48,921 nucleotides of DNA from positions 1 through 48,921 of the forward strand of contig JABHEG010000024.1 of NCBI GenBank assembly GCA_018676675.1, read 5' to 3'. Under the pieces are notes generated by a model. It did not search any database and had not been told where the DNA came from. It saw only the letters and a program-made list of their open reading frames with translations. Origin of the DNA: Lentisphaerota bacterium. Its GTDB lineage: Bacteria; Verrucomicrobiota; Lentisphaeria; Oligosphaerales; JABHEG01. Position numbers and translations under genes: made by a program. Positions 33,579 to 43,532 of this stretch are shown here, one piece after another (the stretch's first letter is position 1; every line of letters begins with the position of its first letter).

Positions 33579-34694
33579 GTGACGATGACTCCCCGAGAAC
33601 GCCTGTTTCGCTGGCTGGACGGCCGCCCGGTGGACCGGAACCCGGCTTGGTTGCTTTTCCCGTACTCCCCGATTGGCTGCTATGTCGATATCCACAACCA
33701 CGCCGGCTATCGGCGCGTGTTCGAGGCATCCAAGGGACGGGCCGTGATGCTCAATCGCCGATCGCCGCACGCGCCTCTTTTTTCACCGGATGTGGTCATC
33801 AGCAAGGAAACGACCGTGGAGGACGGTGCCGAGGTGACGCGGCAGCGCTACCGCTATGGTGGGGCCGAACTGGTTTCCCAAACACGCAAGACATCCGGCG
33901 GGGTCACGCGGAAGCGACTGCTCACGACCGACGAGGATCTGGAGATACTCCTGAGTTTCCCCATTGAGCAGGATCCGACCGTCATCGATCGGGAACTGGA
34001 GAAGCAGATGCCGCAATACCTGGCTGACCGGGACGACTTCCCGGAGGATTACGGTGCCATGATGCTCTGCCTTGGCGAACCCATCGGTTTTCTGTACTCC
34101 AATACCGACCTTGAAACCTACGCGATCTGGTCACTGACGCACACTCGTGAAGTCCAGGCTTTCCTGGACAACGCCATGGTTCGCATGCGAGCGATCTACG
34201 ACTTCGCGTTGCGCCGGAACCTGGCCGAGGTCTACTTCCTGATCGGCAGTGAGCTTGCTTCCCCTCCCTTGGTCAACCGCGAGACGTTCCAGCAGTGGAT
34301 CGTCCCGTATGCCAGGACATTGGTGGATGATGTACATGCCCATGGCCAATATGCCATTCAGCACTACCATGGGCAGATTGGCGAGATTCTGCCGGACTTC
34401 CTCACCATGGGCGCGGACGCCCTTCACACGATCGAGGAGCCGCCGATCGGGGACTGCACGTTGGAGCAGGCCTTTGATGTTGTCGGCGATCAGTTGGGCC
34501 TCATCGGCTGCATACAGTATGACTGCTTCCGGAGTATGACGCCGCAGGAGATGACCGAGGCCGTACACGACCAGCTGCGCCAGCTTGAAGGGCGTCGCTT
34601 CATGCTCTCACCCAGTGCCGGGCCGTACGAGCCCGACCCCGACGACAGGGTGATCGAGAACTACCTGGCATTCCTGGACGCGGCGTGCGACTGA
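33579..34694 (+). CDS. Uroporphyrinogen decarboxylase (UroD)-like family protein
   Basis: The product is 371 residues. The GTG at 33579 is favoured because GGAG lies 8 bases upstream. An ATG two codons on is too far from it. Family blocks are MTPRERLFRWLDGRPVDRNP at the start, then VYFLIGSELASPPLVNRETF, QWIVPYARTLVDDVHAHGQY, and the C-terminal QLEGRRFMLSPSAGPYEPDP. The last ends in the helix typical of UroD-like barrels. These paralogues of haem-pathway UroD are numerous in PVC-type genomes and are thought to act as methyltransferase-like or metabolic enzymes, not in haem synthesis. The substrate is unknown. The BNR_4 gene follows 40 bases later. Confidence 0.88.
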   Translation: MTMTPRERLFRWLDGRPVDRNPAWLLFPYSPIGCYVDIHNHAGYRRVFEASKGRAVMLNRRSPHAPLFSPDVVISKETTVEDGAEVTRQRYRYGGAELVSQTRKTSGGVTRKRLLTTDEDLEILLSFPIEQDPTVIDRELEKQMPQYLADRDDFPEDYGAMMLCLGEPIGFLYSNTDLETYAIWSLTHTREVQAFLDNAMVRMRAIYDFALRRNLAEVYFLIGSELASPPLVNRETFQQWIVPYARTLVDDVHAHGQYAIQHYHGQIGEILPDFLTMGADALHTIEEPPIGDCTLEQAFDVVGDQLGLIGCIQYDCFRSMTPQEMTEAVHDQLRQLEGRRFMLSPSAGPYEPDPDDRVIENYLAFLDAACD

Positions 34695-34734
34695 CACCCC
34701 CCGCACACACTTATTTTCCCCGAGGTACAGATTC

Positions 34735-36039
34735 ATGACTATCGTGGACGTAATCGTCGTCAGTGCTGTGTGGTCCGGACACCCGGTTGGGTTCGATCTC
34801 CTGACTCACGGCGACAACCAATTCGTGGCGTTCTACGACAGTGAACGGCGAATGACCGTGGCAAGCCGCAGGTTGGGCGCTGCTCGATGGGATGTGTCCC
34901 ACCCGCAGGGCGTTTACTGGAAAAGGCGCAAGAGACTCTCCTCCACCATCGCCTGGGACAGCCACAATTACGTCACGATGGCTGTCGATCGCGACGGCTA
35001 CCTCCATCTCGCCGGTAACATGCATGTCGATCCGCTGGTCTATTTCCGGAGTGCTCGACCATTTGATGCCTCACCGTTGGAGCGTGTGGACAAGATGGTC
35101 GGCACCGAGGAGAATCGCTGCACCTATCCCCGGTTCATGGCGGGGCCCAAAGGCGAACTCATCTTCCGCTATCGGCATGGATCCAGTGGGAATGGGGGGG
35201 ATTTCTACAACATCTACGATCCGGATACCCGGACGTGGCGTCGACTTCTGGACAAGCCTCTGCTCGACGGCCAGGGGAGGATGAACGCGTATGCCCGGAT
35301 GCCGCAGCTGGGACCGGATGGGTGGTATCACATGATCTGGATGTGGCGCGACACGCCTGATTGCGCAACCAATCACGACATCTCGTATGCCCGAAGTCCG
35401 AACCTGGTCGACTGGGAGACCAGCGCCGGCAAACGACTGGAGTTGCCCATCACGCTGGAGACCGGGGAGGTCGTTGATCCTGTCCCAGTGAAGGGCGGAA
35501 TGATCAATTCGGTTCAGGCGTTGGGGTTTGACGCGCAGAAGCGCCCCGTTGTCACCTACCACAAGTATGATGTCGCAGGAAACACCCAAGCCATGAATGC
35601 TCGCCTGGAGGGCCCCGGTGTGTGGCAACGGGTTCAGACGAGTGACTGGGCCCATCGCTGGGGCTTCAGCGGCGGGGGCTCGGTTGGGGCCCAAGTGCGC
35701 CTTGGCTCGGTCACCGTCAGGGAAGATGGCGGCCTGGGGCAAAGCTACCGACACTGGAAGGAAGGTTCGGGCATCTGGCGGCTTGATGAGGCAACCCTGA
35801 AGCCTGTGGGGACATATCCCAAGCCGCCCTCGCTTTTGCCCCCGGAAGCGCGGAAGGTGACGTCAGCCTACCCGGGGATGAAGGTGAAGACGACCAGTCG
35901 AGTCGATCCGACGAGTCCGGCCATCCGCTATGTTCTCCGCTGGGAGACGTTGGGCCCCAATCGCGATCGGCCGCGTGATGAGGGTCCGCCCCCGAGTGAA
36001 CTCAAGCTCTTCGTGATTGACACGAGTGACGGGGAGTAG
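34735..36039 (+). CDS. BNR_4 repeat propeller protein
   Basis: The product is 434 residues with GAGG 9 bases before the ATG. The sequence matches the BNR_4 family along its length: VWSGHPVGFDLLTHGDNQFV, VAFYDSERRMTVASRRLG, WDSHNYVTMAVDRDGYLHLA, LIFRYRHGSSGNGGDFYNIY and YDPDTRTWRRLLDKPLL. These form a seven-bladed propeller related to PL24/PL25 ulvan lyases and similar enzymes. His in SAHN/DSHNY and Arg/Tyr in FRYRHG are candidate catalytic residues. No clear signal peptide is seen (the N-terminus MTIVDVIVVSAVWSG is short and weakly hydrophobic), so the location is uncertain. Ulvan or a related sulfated glycan would be consistent with the sulfatase nearby. Confidence 0.85.
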   Translation: MTIVDVIVVSAVWSGHPVGFDLLTHGDNQFVAFYDSERRMTVASRRLGAARWDVSHPQGVYWKRRKRLSSTIAWDSHNYVTMAVDRDGYLHLAGNMHVDPLVYFRSARPFDASPLERVDKMVGTEENRCTYPRFMAGPKGELIFRYRHGSSGNGGDFYNIYDPDTRTWRRLLDKPLLDGQGRMNAYARMPQLGPDGWYHMIWMWRDTPDCATNHDISYARSPNLVDWETSAGKRLELPITLETGEVVDPVPVKGGMINSVQALGFDAQKRPVVTYHKYDVAGNTQAMNARLEGPGVWQRVQTSDWAHRWGFSGGGSVGAQVRLGSVTVREDGGLGQSYRHWKEGSGIWRLDEATLKPVGTYPKPPSLLPPEARKVTSAYPGMKVKTTSRVDPTSPAIRYVLRWETLGPNRDRPRDEGPPPSELKLFVIDTSDGE

Positions 36040-36088
36040 CACGGCAGGAGGAAGGCCCGGCGGTCGGTGCTTGCCCTGCTGAACAGAA

Positions 36089-36150
36089 GGGACGACACGC
36101 CCTCCAGGAAGAATGCCCGGAGCGGGGGCGCCTTTGAGGGGCGATGTCCC
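36089..36150 (+). repeat. Dispersed intergenic repeat, family B copy 2
   Basis: It aligns with 950-1017 (GGGACGACACGCCCTCCAGG, then GGCGCCTTTGAGGGGCGATG). It occupies the 173-base gap between the convergent BNR_4 gene and the FG-GAP giant. It contains no coding frame of note. Confidence 0.55.
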
Positions 36151-36212
36151 CAGCGACCGTTCTCGTACGTCGCGACCTGTCGAAGCGTGCGTCTTTGCAC
36201 GCGGTGCATCCA

Positions 36213-39200
36213 TCACCGTGGAGCCAACTCGAGCACGTGAAGCCTGTCCTTTGTCAGTACAGCCGTGTAATCCGTGGTCGCTGTCCGCACGACTGCGAGC
36301 TTGGTGATGGGATTCGTGCCCTTCCATGAGCCCATCGGTGCCCCATCCGGTGCGAAGAGCGCAAGTTCCCCGTCCCGAGAGGCACGGGCGATGGCAGCGG
36401 GACGTCCAGCTCCGTCAAGAACGGCTGCATCGGTCACGGCGTCCTGTGCGTAGCGGGTCCAGATCACATCGCCCTGGCTGTCGACGAGGGCGAGGAAGCC
36501 GCTGCGCGAGGCCAGGACCAGTTCGGGATGGGCATCGCCTGACACGTTTGCTGCCAAGGCACGCACATGTGCATCATCGCCGATGATGCGTGACCACAGG
36601 ACGACGGTGGTCAGCCGCTTCTTCTGCCACGGTTTGCAGACGGTTACCTTGCCGTCCTGATCAGCGAAGACCGCTTCCGCACGTCCATCCTGATCGAAGT
36701 CTGCATGGGTGATGGCCATGCAGCCGCTGATGCATCCGGACAAGGCGCTTTGGCGATCATATCCGGACTTGGAGAAATCGACGATTCGGCGCGAGGCATA
36801 GGTGAATCCGCAGAGCATTTCCAGTTGGCCGTCCCCGGTCATTTCCGCGGCATCGATCGCGCTCGCTTTGTGTTGTGTGGTGAGCTCCCACGGACCTGTT
36901 CCTCCGGTTTTGGGGGTACCATTTGCGTTCAGAACGTAGAAGATACTGTTTGCACAGCCGACCGCGATTTCCGGCACGCCATCACCATCAAAGTCCCGTG
37001 CGATCACGGCACGCGGATGGCCCTCGATTCCGCCTGCAGCTCGGTAGGCGTCAAAGAACTTACTCCAGCGTTCCGTGCCGTCTGCGTTGAGCACATGCAG
37101 GTGACTGTCCTCCACCGCGCAGGCGATTTCGGGGCGCTTGTCGCCGTCCAGATCCGCAGAGGCGAGGGCGTTGACCGCACCGCTGAAGGTGTGTTGCCAC
37201 AGGACCTTCCCGCTGGTGTCGGCTGCGATCAGGGATCCGTTCTCCGTTCCGGCGAGCCACTCTGACGTCCCGTCGCCGTCCAGATCCACAGGTATGATGC
37301 ACGTTCCTGCGGCGGGGAGGGGGATGCCCATGATCTCGGTAAGCGTGTGTGTCGTTGCCTGTCTTGAGGCCGCTTTCGCGGTTGGCGGCAACGGTGGTTT
37401 TCCTGCAAGTGCTGGCTGGATTGTGCTCAGAATCGAGATGAGGCCGGTAGGGGGCTTGGCCACGCTGGTGGTCCCTTTCGTGAAGGGGACTCGCGTCGAT
37501 TCGGTACCGCAGCTCAGCTGCAGTTGACCGGAGGAAGCCGCTGTGATTGTGACGGTCTGACTGCCAAAGTTGACGTTTGCCGCCACGGGTTGCGAGGTTC
37601 GCAGGGCGCAGTTTCCTGCCGTCAGTGAGGTCAGGCCAACCAAGAGACAGCCGCTTGGCGAGAACACGCTGTTGGCTGCGTCCGTCTGGAACTGCTCCGT
37701 GGTTGTCGGACCTGCGAAAACAGCCATTGCAGGTGTTCCTTTGACCAGAACTGCGTTGGCAGCCGTAATGGAGGCTGCGAGTCGCGGCGCGGCGTCTGTT
37801 TCAGCGGCGTAGAACACGTTGGGGACGGTCATGCGATCCTCTTCCGCCAGATCTCGCGTGATCCGGTGGGTGAACAGCCTTGGCGTTGGGGCGGCGTGGG
37901 GATATTTCTTCCAGTTCTTGGCGTCTTCAGGGGCGCTTCCCTCGGTCAAACGACCATGCCCTGGGGCGTGAATGCTGAACCGCTTCCCGCCTGCTTGGGT
38001 GACCGTCCACACCCGATCACTCAGCTCTGTTTCGCCGAGGCTTCTGAATCGGACTGTCGCGTCGTAGGCTCCGGGTTTTGTGGCTGTGAACTGGTCCAGC
38101 ATGATGAAGGTGTCAGTGGGGCGGTGCCAAACGATGTGGCGGTCCCAGTCGAGTCCCTGATAATCCGGAGTCCGAGTGACTGTTACGGCCCACTCATCTG
38201 TCGCATGTGCCTCCCGGAGTTCCACAATATTCTGAGGGAATGCGCTCTCCGCATTGCGCATGACAGTTGCCGTGTTGTGGTCTTTGGCGTCTCCTTTGAT
38301 GTAGTCCCCCTCGCACAGCCACATGCGCCCATTGTCCGTGAATCTCAGAATTGAGTTCCCGTCCCAGTGTCCGTGGTTTCCTCCGGAGACGCCATCCAGG
38401 AGGAGGTATGCGTCGTCCGGGGTCGCGGCGTTGCGCAGCAGGAGCTTGTCAAAGGCCCTTGCCGGAGGCGTATCGCTGCCCTTTGCGAAGAGATCGTACC
38501 AGCGACGCTCCAAAGGGTGAACAGTCAGGCCGGTGAGGTCATCGACGCTGACTCGACGCATGTCCATTCGGTTGCCAGTGACCCTCTTGAACCCACGTAG
38601 CTGGTTTCGCGGGTCGCCATCGACAGGCCCGGCATAGCCGCCCACATCGCCGTTCCCCACCGGGGCATTGAGATTGTCGTGCAGCATCAGGCGGAGACGA
38701 AGGAAGTCGTGCAGTGGGTTCAGCTCGAAGTAATCCCAGCGCCCGATGAGGGCGGCGTAGTAGCCGGTATGCTGCATGGTGATGTCCTGGTATCCCCAGC
38801 AGTCGCAGATCGGCTTGGAGGTGTGCAGGGCAGGGCGCATGACATCTTCTGTCCACGCCTTCCACGTCCGGGCTTGCGGCAGGTCGTAGTGTCGGCCGAA
38901 ATAGTCGGCCCCGCGGAACAGGCAGAGGGCCGGAAACGTCTGGTGGTTCCAGGTAATTCGTGGTGAGCGCTCCCGGATCCGTTGCGTGACGCCTTCATCC
39001 CCTCCGGGCCCTCGCAGCCCCCACCATTTGATGAACAAGGACTGGGTCATGGATGTGAGTCGCATCATCAGGTTGGTCATCGCCAGATGCTCGGGATCGC
39101 TGAAGGTTCCGTTGTGCTCCCGGGCTTCGAAGTTGGGCAGGATTTTGTGGAACTCCATGTCCAACGCTCCGTTGTAGCTCGAGCGGCGGACCGTGTCGGT

Positions 39201-40766
39201 TGAGTCCAGGTATTCCCAGTAGCGGTGCGCGAACATCATGAACGTGTTGTCGCCGTAGTATTTGGTGTGCTTCAGGATGGTGCGTATGCCGCCCTGACGG
39301 AGCCACTTCCCGCTCTCGATCGCCCATTTGCGGTAGGTCTCCGGGCCATCCACGCGAGGGCTGGGAAGAGCCATCCACGGCAGGTGCGGCGTGGGGGCTG
39401 GGCGCAGGTGCTCCAGCAGGGAGGTCACGCTGGCATTGACCTGAGAGCCATCTTTTCCCCCAAGCAGGACAACGTTCGTGCCCACGCCTTGGGTGTCGAC
39501 AGCGACATACACGTGCGGCGTGCCGTCGGCGGGTGGTCCGGGGAAGGCCCCCCAGCCGCCCGGTCGAGCCAGCAGCAGCGCTCTATTTGTCTCCCGGTTC
39601 CCCAATGCGAACAGGTGATGTAGGCGGATCTGCACCTCGGTCAATTTGGTTCCGGTGATGATGGGGATTTCTGTGCCGACCATCTTCTTCAGCCCTTCTG
39701 CGAGGCGTTCTGCATGTGGGCGGTACTCCTCGTTGTCGTCGACCACGATGGCGCAGCGTGGGGCGCCGTTTTGTGTGAGAGCCGTGTCGCGAGGGAAGCT
39801 CTTCAATGTCTTGATCGGCTCGTTCAAGGTGAGTTTGTGGATTCGGACGGCGTCGATGTAGACGCCCGGGCCTTCTGTGAGGCGAATGGTGAGTTTTTCC
39901 TGGCCGTCGTTCGCCACCGTGACATGGGAGCGTTGCCAGGTGTAAATGGCATTGGTGACGGGCTGAGGTCGCAACGAGATCCCCCCGCACGCCGGCAGAA
40001 TTTCGCTGAACGTGTCTTGCTCGGAGGCTCTTGAGCGGACACGCGCTGTGTAATCTCCTGCCGGGAGTGGAAGCTCGAGTGACAGAACGGGATGGTCGGG
40101 AGTCAGGAAGACGGCTTTCCCTGAAGCTCCCTTGTCGGCAGTGGCTCGTTCCGGAGCGAGCCATTCCGCCTCGATGAGGGCGTCCTGCATCGGTATCAGT
40201 TCGGTTGGGGGGGCGGGGCTCTCGATGATCTCGACCTCGTCGAGAATCAGTGTCTGCCAGGCAGGGCCGCCTATGCTTACGCGTACAGCCGATGCTGGAA
40301 CTGGCATCAGGCTGATCCGGATGGGGCTCAGTTCAGCGTTGGTTGGTCTGTGCCACTGGGTGACCTGGATCCAACTGGGGTAGGGAAACTGGCTGCTGCG
40401 AACTGCCACGTCGATGCGAGTAGGCAACACACTCCCCCCTTCGCGCAGGGCAACGAGAGGACTCAGCCGGATCTCGTCGATCGTCTTGCTGTCGCCCAAC
40501 TCCACCGTAACCGCGATCGGGACATACCTGATCTGCCAGCGGACCTGTGCCCGGTCGTGGTCTGCTGAGCTCTTGCCATCGGTCAATTCGCCGCGATAGG
40601 GGCTATCTGATCGGTAGCGTTCCGTCCCCGTGGCATCGGAGTATGAACGGGCTGTGCCTGGTGCTTGGCTGATCACGTAGGGGCACCCTTGGGCGATGTT
40701 GTCCCCGGGGACGGCGACACAGTAAGGAACGGTGGCGAGGAGAAAAACGGTGATGGTATGGCGCAT
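36213..40766 (-). CDS. Giant secreted heparinase-like protein with FG-GAP repeat tail
   Basis: The product is 1517 residues with a signal peptide (MRHTITVFLLATVPYCVAVP). Residues about 40-190 look like a discoidin/F5-8C binding domain (IRYVPIAVTVELGDSKTIDE, EIRLSPLVALREGG). About 195-320 is a CBM-like sandwich (LIEAEWLAPERATADKGASG). About 330-470 resembles the N-terminal domain of alpha-glucuronidases (EEYRPHAERLAEGLKKMVGT). About 480-960 has heparinase II/III character: a helical toroid, then GGNHGHWDGNSILRFTDNGR and the strand set ending RFRSLGE. About 1215-1500 is an FG-GAP/VCBS propeller with five DxDxDG-type calcium loops (DLDGDGTSEW, DLDGDKRPEI, DFDGDGVPEI, EMTGDGQLEM, DFDQDGRAEA). A polysaccharide lyase on the outside is inferred. 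Confidence 0.78.
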   Translation of the reverse strand: MRHTITVFLLATVPYCVAVPGDNIAQGCPYVISQAPGTARSYSDATGTERYRSDSPYRGELTDGKSSADHDRAQVRWQIRYVPIAVTVELGDSKTIDEIRLSPLVALREGGSVLPTRIDVAVRSSQFPYPSWIQVTQWHRPTNAELSPIRISLMPVPASAVRVSIGGPAWQTLILDEVEIIESPAPPTELIPMQDALIEAEWLAPERATADKGASGKAVFLTPDHPVLSLELPLPAGDYTARVRSRASEQDTFSEILPACGGISLRPQPVTNAIYTWQRSHVTVANDGQEKLTIRLTEGPGVYIDAVRIHKLTLNEPIKTLKSFPRDTALTQNGAPRCAIVVDDNEEYRPHAERLAEGLKKMVGTEIPIITGTKLTEVQIRLHHLFALGNRETNRALLLARPGGWGAFPGPPADGTPHVYVAVDTQGVGTNVVLLGGKDGSQVNASVTSLLEHLRPAPTPHLPWMALPSPRVDGPETYRKWAIESGKWLRQGGIRTILKHTKYYGDNTFMMFAHRYWEYLDSTDTVRRSSYNGALDMEFHKILPNFEAREHNGTFSDPEHLAMTNLMMRLTSMTQSLFIKWWGLRGPGGDEGVTQRIRERSPRITWNHQTFPALCLFRGADYFGRHYDLPQARTWKAWTEDVMRPALHTSKPICDCWGYQDITMQHTGYYAALIGRWDYFELNPLHDFLRLRLMLHDNLNAPVGNGDVGGYAGPVDGDPRNQLRGFKRVTGNRMDMRRVSVDDLTGLTVHPLERRWYDLFAKGSDTPPARAFDKLLLRNAATPDDAYLLLDGVSGGNHGHWDGNSILRFTDNGRMWLCEGDYIKGDAKDHNTATVMRNAESAFPQNIVELREAHATDEWAVTVTRTPDYQGLDWDRHIVWHRPTDTFIMLDQFTATKPGAYDATVRFRSLGETELSDRVWTVTQAGGKRFSIHAPGHGRLTEGSAPEDAKNWKKYPHAAPTPRLFTHRITRDLAEEDRMTVPNVFYAAETDAAPRLAASITAANAVLVKGTPAMAVFAGPTTTEQFQTDAANSVFSPSGCLLVGLTSLTAGNCALRTSQPVAANVNFGSQTVTITAASSGQLQLSCGTESTRVPFTKGTTSVAKPPTGLISILSTIQPALAGKPPLPPTAKAASRQATTHTLTEIMGIPLPAAGTCIIPVDLDGDGTSEWLAGTENGSLIAADTSGKVLWQHTFSGAVNALASADLDGDKRPEIACAVEDSHLHVLNADGTERWSKFFDAYRAAGGIEGHPRAVIARDFDGDGVPEIAVGCANSIFYVLNANGTPKTGGTGPWELTTQHKASAIDAAEMTGDGQLEMLCGFTYASRRIVDFSKSGYDRQSALSGCISGCMAITHADFDQDGRAEAVFADQDGKVTVCKPWQKKRLTTVVLWSRIIGDDAHVRALAANVSGDAHPELVLASRSGFLALVDSQGDVIWTRYAQDAVTDAAVLDGAGRPAAIARASRDGELALFAPDGAPMGSWKGTNPITKLAVVRTATTDYTAVLTKDRLHVLELAPR

Positions 40767-41252
40767 GCTGACCTCGTTGGGCGCGGGGGGCGTTTTCGGC
40801 GTCGTTCACTTTACCGGGAGGGAAGCGTGCCTGCGAGTCCGGGGGGGAGGATCAATCTCGCCCACCACCCACACGAGGCAGGTGGGGTCGGGAAGTGTGC
40901 GAAGCGCCCCCGTGCGGCGACTGAATCCCGCCCCTGAGGAAGGTCGCGGGACGGCGCCCCTCCCACATTGAGGACACCAGAGACGCATGACCCAAGACAA
41001 AGTGGGAGGCGCCTTTGGGCGGTGGCGGAATCCCGCTTGTACGGCGAGCGGCCCTCCGGTCGCCAAGAAGAAATGCCGCCCGGGGGCCGTGCGGCGTACA
41101 AAGCAACGTGGGCGGTACCCGTGCGCGGCGACCCAGTCGTTTGGCTCTCGATGGAAAGAACTCCTCCCCTCACACTTCCGGACTGGACTACTTGTCCTTT
41201 GGCGGGTAGCGTCTCCTTGTCACGTTTGGCCATTTCTGAGAGGGACGTCGCT
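40767..41252. other. Divergent intergenic region, 486 bases, with family C stem-loop
   Basis: The region lies between the FG-GAP giant (minus) and a secreted protein (plus). It carries the stem-loop repeat at 40941-41013 and the 18-mer at 40904-40921. No protein-like frame is visible. The plus frame open from 40968 into the downstream gene is not protein-like before 41253. Confidence 0.5.
40941..41013. repeat. Family C stem-loop repeat, copy 1
   Basis: GGCGCCCCTCCCACATTG (40953-40970) pairs imperfectly with CAAAGTGGGAGGCGCC (40998-41013), making a long GC-rich hairpin. The block 40941-40970 recurs at 48688-48717 (AGGTCGCGGGAC identical, then C-rich, then TCCCAC and TTG), which also lies beside a hairpin. 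The nearby 18-mer at 40904-40921 is shared with 7509-7526 and 48805-48822. Confidence 0.6.
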
Positions 41253-43523
41253 ATGACAAGATGTTTGCGGAGCGCAGTCGGTGTCTGGCTTTTCGTTGGG
41301 GTTCTGTGGGCTGGAGCTGCCGAGAAGGGCGAGCGCTTCTGGGAATGGGGCTGGGGAATCTACGGCGGACCGGTTGCCGATGTTGCCCGGTACGACTGGT
41401 CAATGGTCAATTTCGGCAACGACCCTGCTGACCAACGGACGCTTGACCGATTCAACGCCATCCTGCGGATCAATCCCAAGCACAAGATCGCTGTGCGTGT
41501 GTGGCCGATCATGGGCAAGGGCGATTGCCCGGAGAATCGGCACCAGGCAACCCTTTTCCACTATTTGTACAAAGAGGGCGTTCGGGAACGTGTCCTTGAG
41601 GAAACGCGACGGCAGTTACGCTTGGTCATTGACGGCGTCACGCATCCTCAGAACGTGGTGGGCTCCTTCTTCCTTGAGGAACTCCCCAGCCACTTCACCG
41701 GTCGCCCGTTCATGAAGATTGGCCCTGACGTGCCACCGACCTGGGATATGGTGCGATTTGCCAAGGAGATTGAGGGTGAGCTCGGGGCTCCGTTCGATGC
41801 CGGAAACGCGGCTCACCGCCTGTGGTGGGGACAGAAGTACTGCGCCGTCCTCGGCGAGATACACCGGACCATGAAGGAGGCCAGTGACGGGCGCTTGGTT
41901 CTCTATTGGCAAGCGACGGCATTCTGGAATCTCGATCACCACCCGGGGGCGGAAACAGAGGCGAAAGCTCGCGTTCTCCCTTTCCATTACCGGGACATCG
42001 TCAAGCCCGGTGTTTGTGACGGTTTCTTCGGCTACCCCAACAGCAAGCGCGTTTGGGACACGCAGACAGTTCCGGTGGTGGAAGAGCTCGATTGCCTTTT
42101 CTTCAGTCAGCTCTCGACTCCAGCCGGGATGCGACTTTCGAAATTCGAGACAACCGTTGAGCTGGCCAGATGGCGGAATCCCGGGAACCTTGGGACCTTT
42201 CTTTACATTCAGGCCGGCCGCGGGCGGAAGAGCTGGAACGAATTGCCCTACCTGGACGGCGTGCGTTACTGGACGGCTGCCGAACATGCCCGGCGCTTCG
42301 CATGGGACCACAAGGTGGGTGGGAACGTCGTTGGGCGTTATCTGGCGCCGCAGGTTCAGCTGGACTACGACGCCCGGAACAAAGCGAAGGGAGATTTTGT
42401 TCATGTGTATGCCCAGGTTGTCAATCCCCGGGATGCATCGTGGTTTGGGGGGCATGAGCGCAAGGCGCTGCTGCGCGCTGTGAAGGTGACCCTGACTGTG
42501 CCAAAGGGATTTGAGATTCCGTTCGAGAACAGCGCTCCGGCGTCGATCACCCTTGGGGATCTGCCCGCACGGAGCTGCCGGGTCGCGGACTGGTGGGTGC
42601 GGGTGACCGGTGACGGCACCATGGGGGACGGACGTGCTTTCCGTATTCGGGGGGAGGCCGCGAACAGCTCCCCTGTCGAGGCGTCCTACTCCCAACTCAA
42701 TACGGAAATCCCGGTTCTCGGTACGCGTGAGGTGATGCGTTCGGGACAGCGCTGGGTTGAGCCTGCTTACCGGCTGCCTCGGTTCGAGCCGGCTGCAGAA
42801 TTGGTCTCGCGGGATTGGCCGGTCGCTTTCCCTGAGCTTCGGGCTGAGGGACGGTCTGTCGTCTACCGAGGTGTCCTTCCCCGGCGACACCGCCTCGTCA
42901 TCGGTCCGGGCCTCAAAGCTCTTCTATTCTCCGAGCCGTTGTTTGACGAAGCCGTTCGTACCTTCGTGAAGAGCGAGAAGCGCGATGGGTTGGCCGTCTT
43001 CACAACGGGATACCCCAGCTACAAGTCGCCTCGGCTGGCCGTAGAGCCGGGACGCGATTACCGGGTTCAGGTGACCGGCAAGGTGGGCGCCGACACCACG
43101 TTCCACTGCATCGTGATGTTCTTCGGCAAACGCGATGGCAAGATGACACAGCAGGGCAAGAGCTGCTTGTTCAACGCTCTCAAGAGAGACATCCGCACGA
43201 TCTCCGCCATTGTGACGCCTCCGGAGTTTGAGGATGGCCCGGTGAAGTGCCAGGTCTACTTCTACCGGCACAAGAGCAAGGGAGAACTGTTTCTCGAGTC
43301 CTTTGACTTTGGCCTGGCAGAGACCGTGGCCGATGGCGCAGACGTGACCGGCAAGTTGGAGGGAGTGCTCCCACCGTTGACCCGGCCCTTCACGGCCTGG
43401 GAATACGCGGATCGATCTGACCCGGCCCGGTACTCAAAACCCAAGATGAGACTCAGGTTTTTCGACCCCAAGGGAGCCGCACAGCCAACGACTGAGACGC
43501 GCCAGGGCGGAGCAGACTTTTGA
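41253..43523 (+). CDS. Large secreted protein, probable TIM-barrel core, function unknown
   Basis: The start is set at the ATG at 41253, with AGAGGGA 8 bases upstream and a clear signal peptide (MTRCLRSAVGVWLFVGVLWA). The frame is open 285 bases further upstream but that part looks non-coding. The product is 756 residues. Residues about 25-400 suggest a barrel of the glycosidase type: NFGNDPADQRTLDRFNAILR, VVGSFFLEELPSHFTGRP with adjacent Glu residues, and LVLYWQATAFWNLDHHPGAE. About 400-560 is beta-rich. The last 150 residues have a carbohydrate-binding-like strand pattern (YRVQVTGKVGADTTFHCIVM). I recognise no family by name. The GNAT gene starts 9 bases later, suggesting an operon. Confidence 0.72.
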   Translation: MTRCLRSAVGVWLFVGVLWAGAAEKGERFWEWGWGIYGGPVADVARYDWSMVNFGNDPADQRTLDRFNAILRINPKHKIAVRVWPIMGKGDCPENRHQATLFHYLYKEGVRERVLEETRRQLRLVIDGVTHPQNVVGSFFLEELPSHFTGRPFMKIGPDVPPTWDMVRFAKEIEGELGAPFDAGNAAHRLWWGQKYCAVLGEIHRTMKEASDGRLVLYWQATAFWNLDHHPGAETEAKARVLPFHYRDIVKPGVCDGFFGYPNSKRVWDTQTVPVVEELDCLFFSQLSTPAGMRLSKFETTVELARWRNPGNLGTFLYIQAGRGRKSWNELPYLDGVRYWTAAEHARRFAWDHKVGGNVVGRYLAPQVQLDYDARNKAKGDFVHVYAQVVNPRDASWFGGHERKALLRAVKVTLTVPKGFEIPFENSAPASITLGDLPARSCRVADWWVRVTGDGTMGDGRAFRIRGEAANSSPVEASYSQLNTEIPVLGTREVMRSGQRWVEPAYRLPRFEPAAELVSRDWPVAFPELRAEGRSVVYRGVLPRRHRLVIGPGLKALLFSEPLFDEAVRTFVKSEKRDGLAVFTTGYPSYKSPRLAVEPGRDYRVQVTGKVGADTTFHCIVMFFGKRDGKMTQQGKSCLFNALKRDIRTISAIVTPPEFEDGPVKCQVYFYRHKSKGELFLESFDFGLAETVADGADVTGKLEGVLPPLTRPFTAWEYADRSDPARYSKPKMRLRFFDPKGAAQPTTETRQGGADF

Positions 43524-43532
43524 GGACCACAG

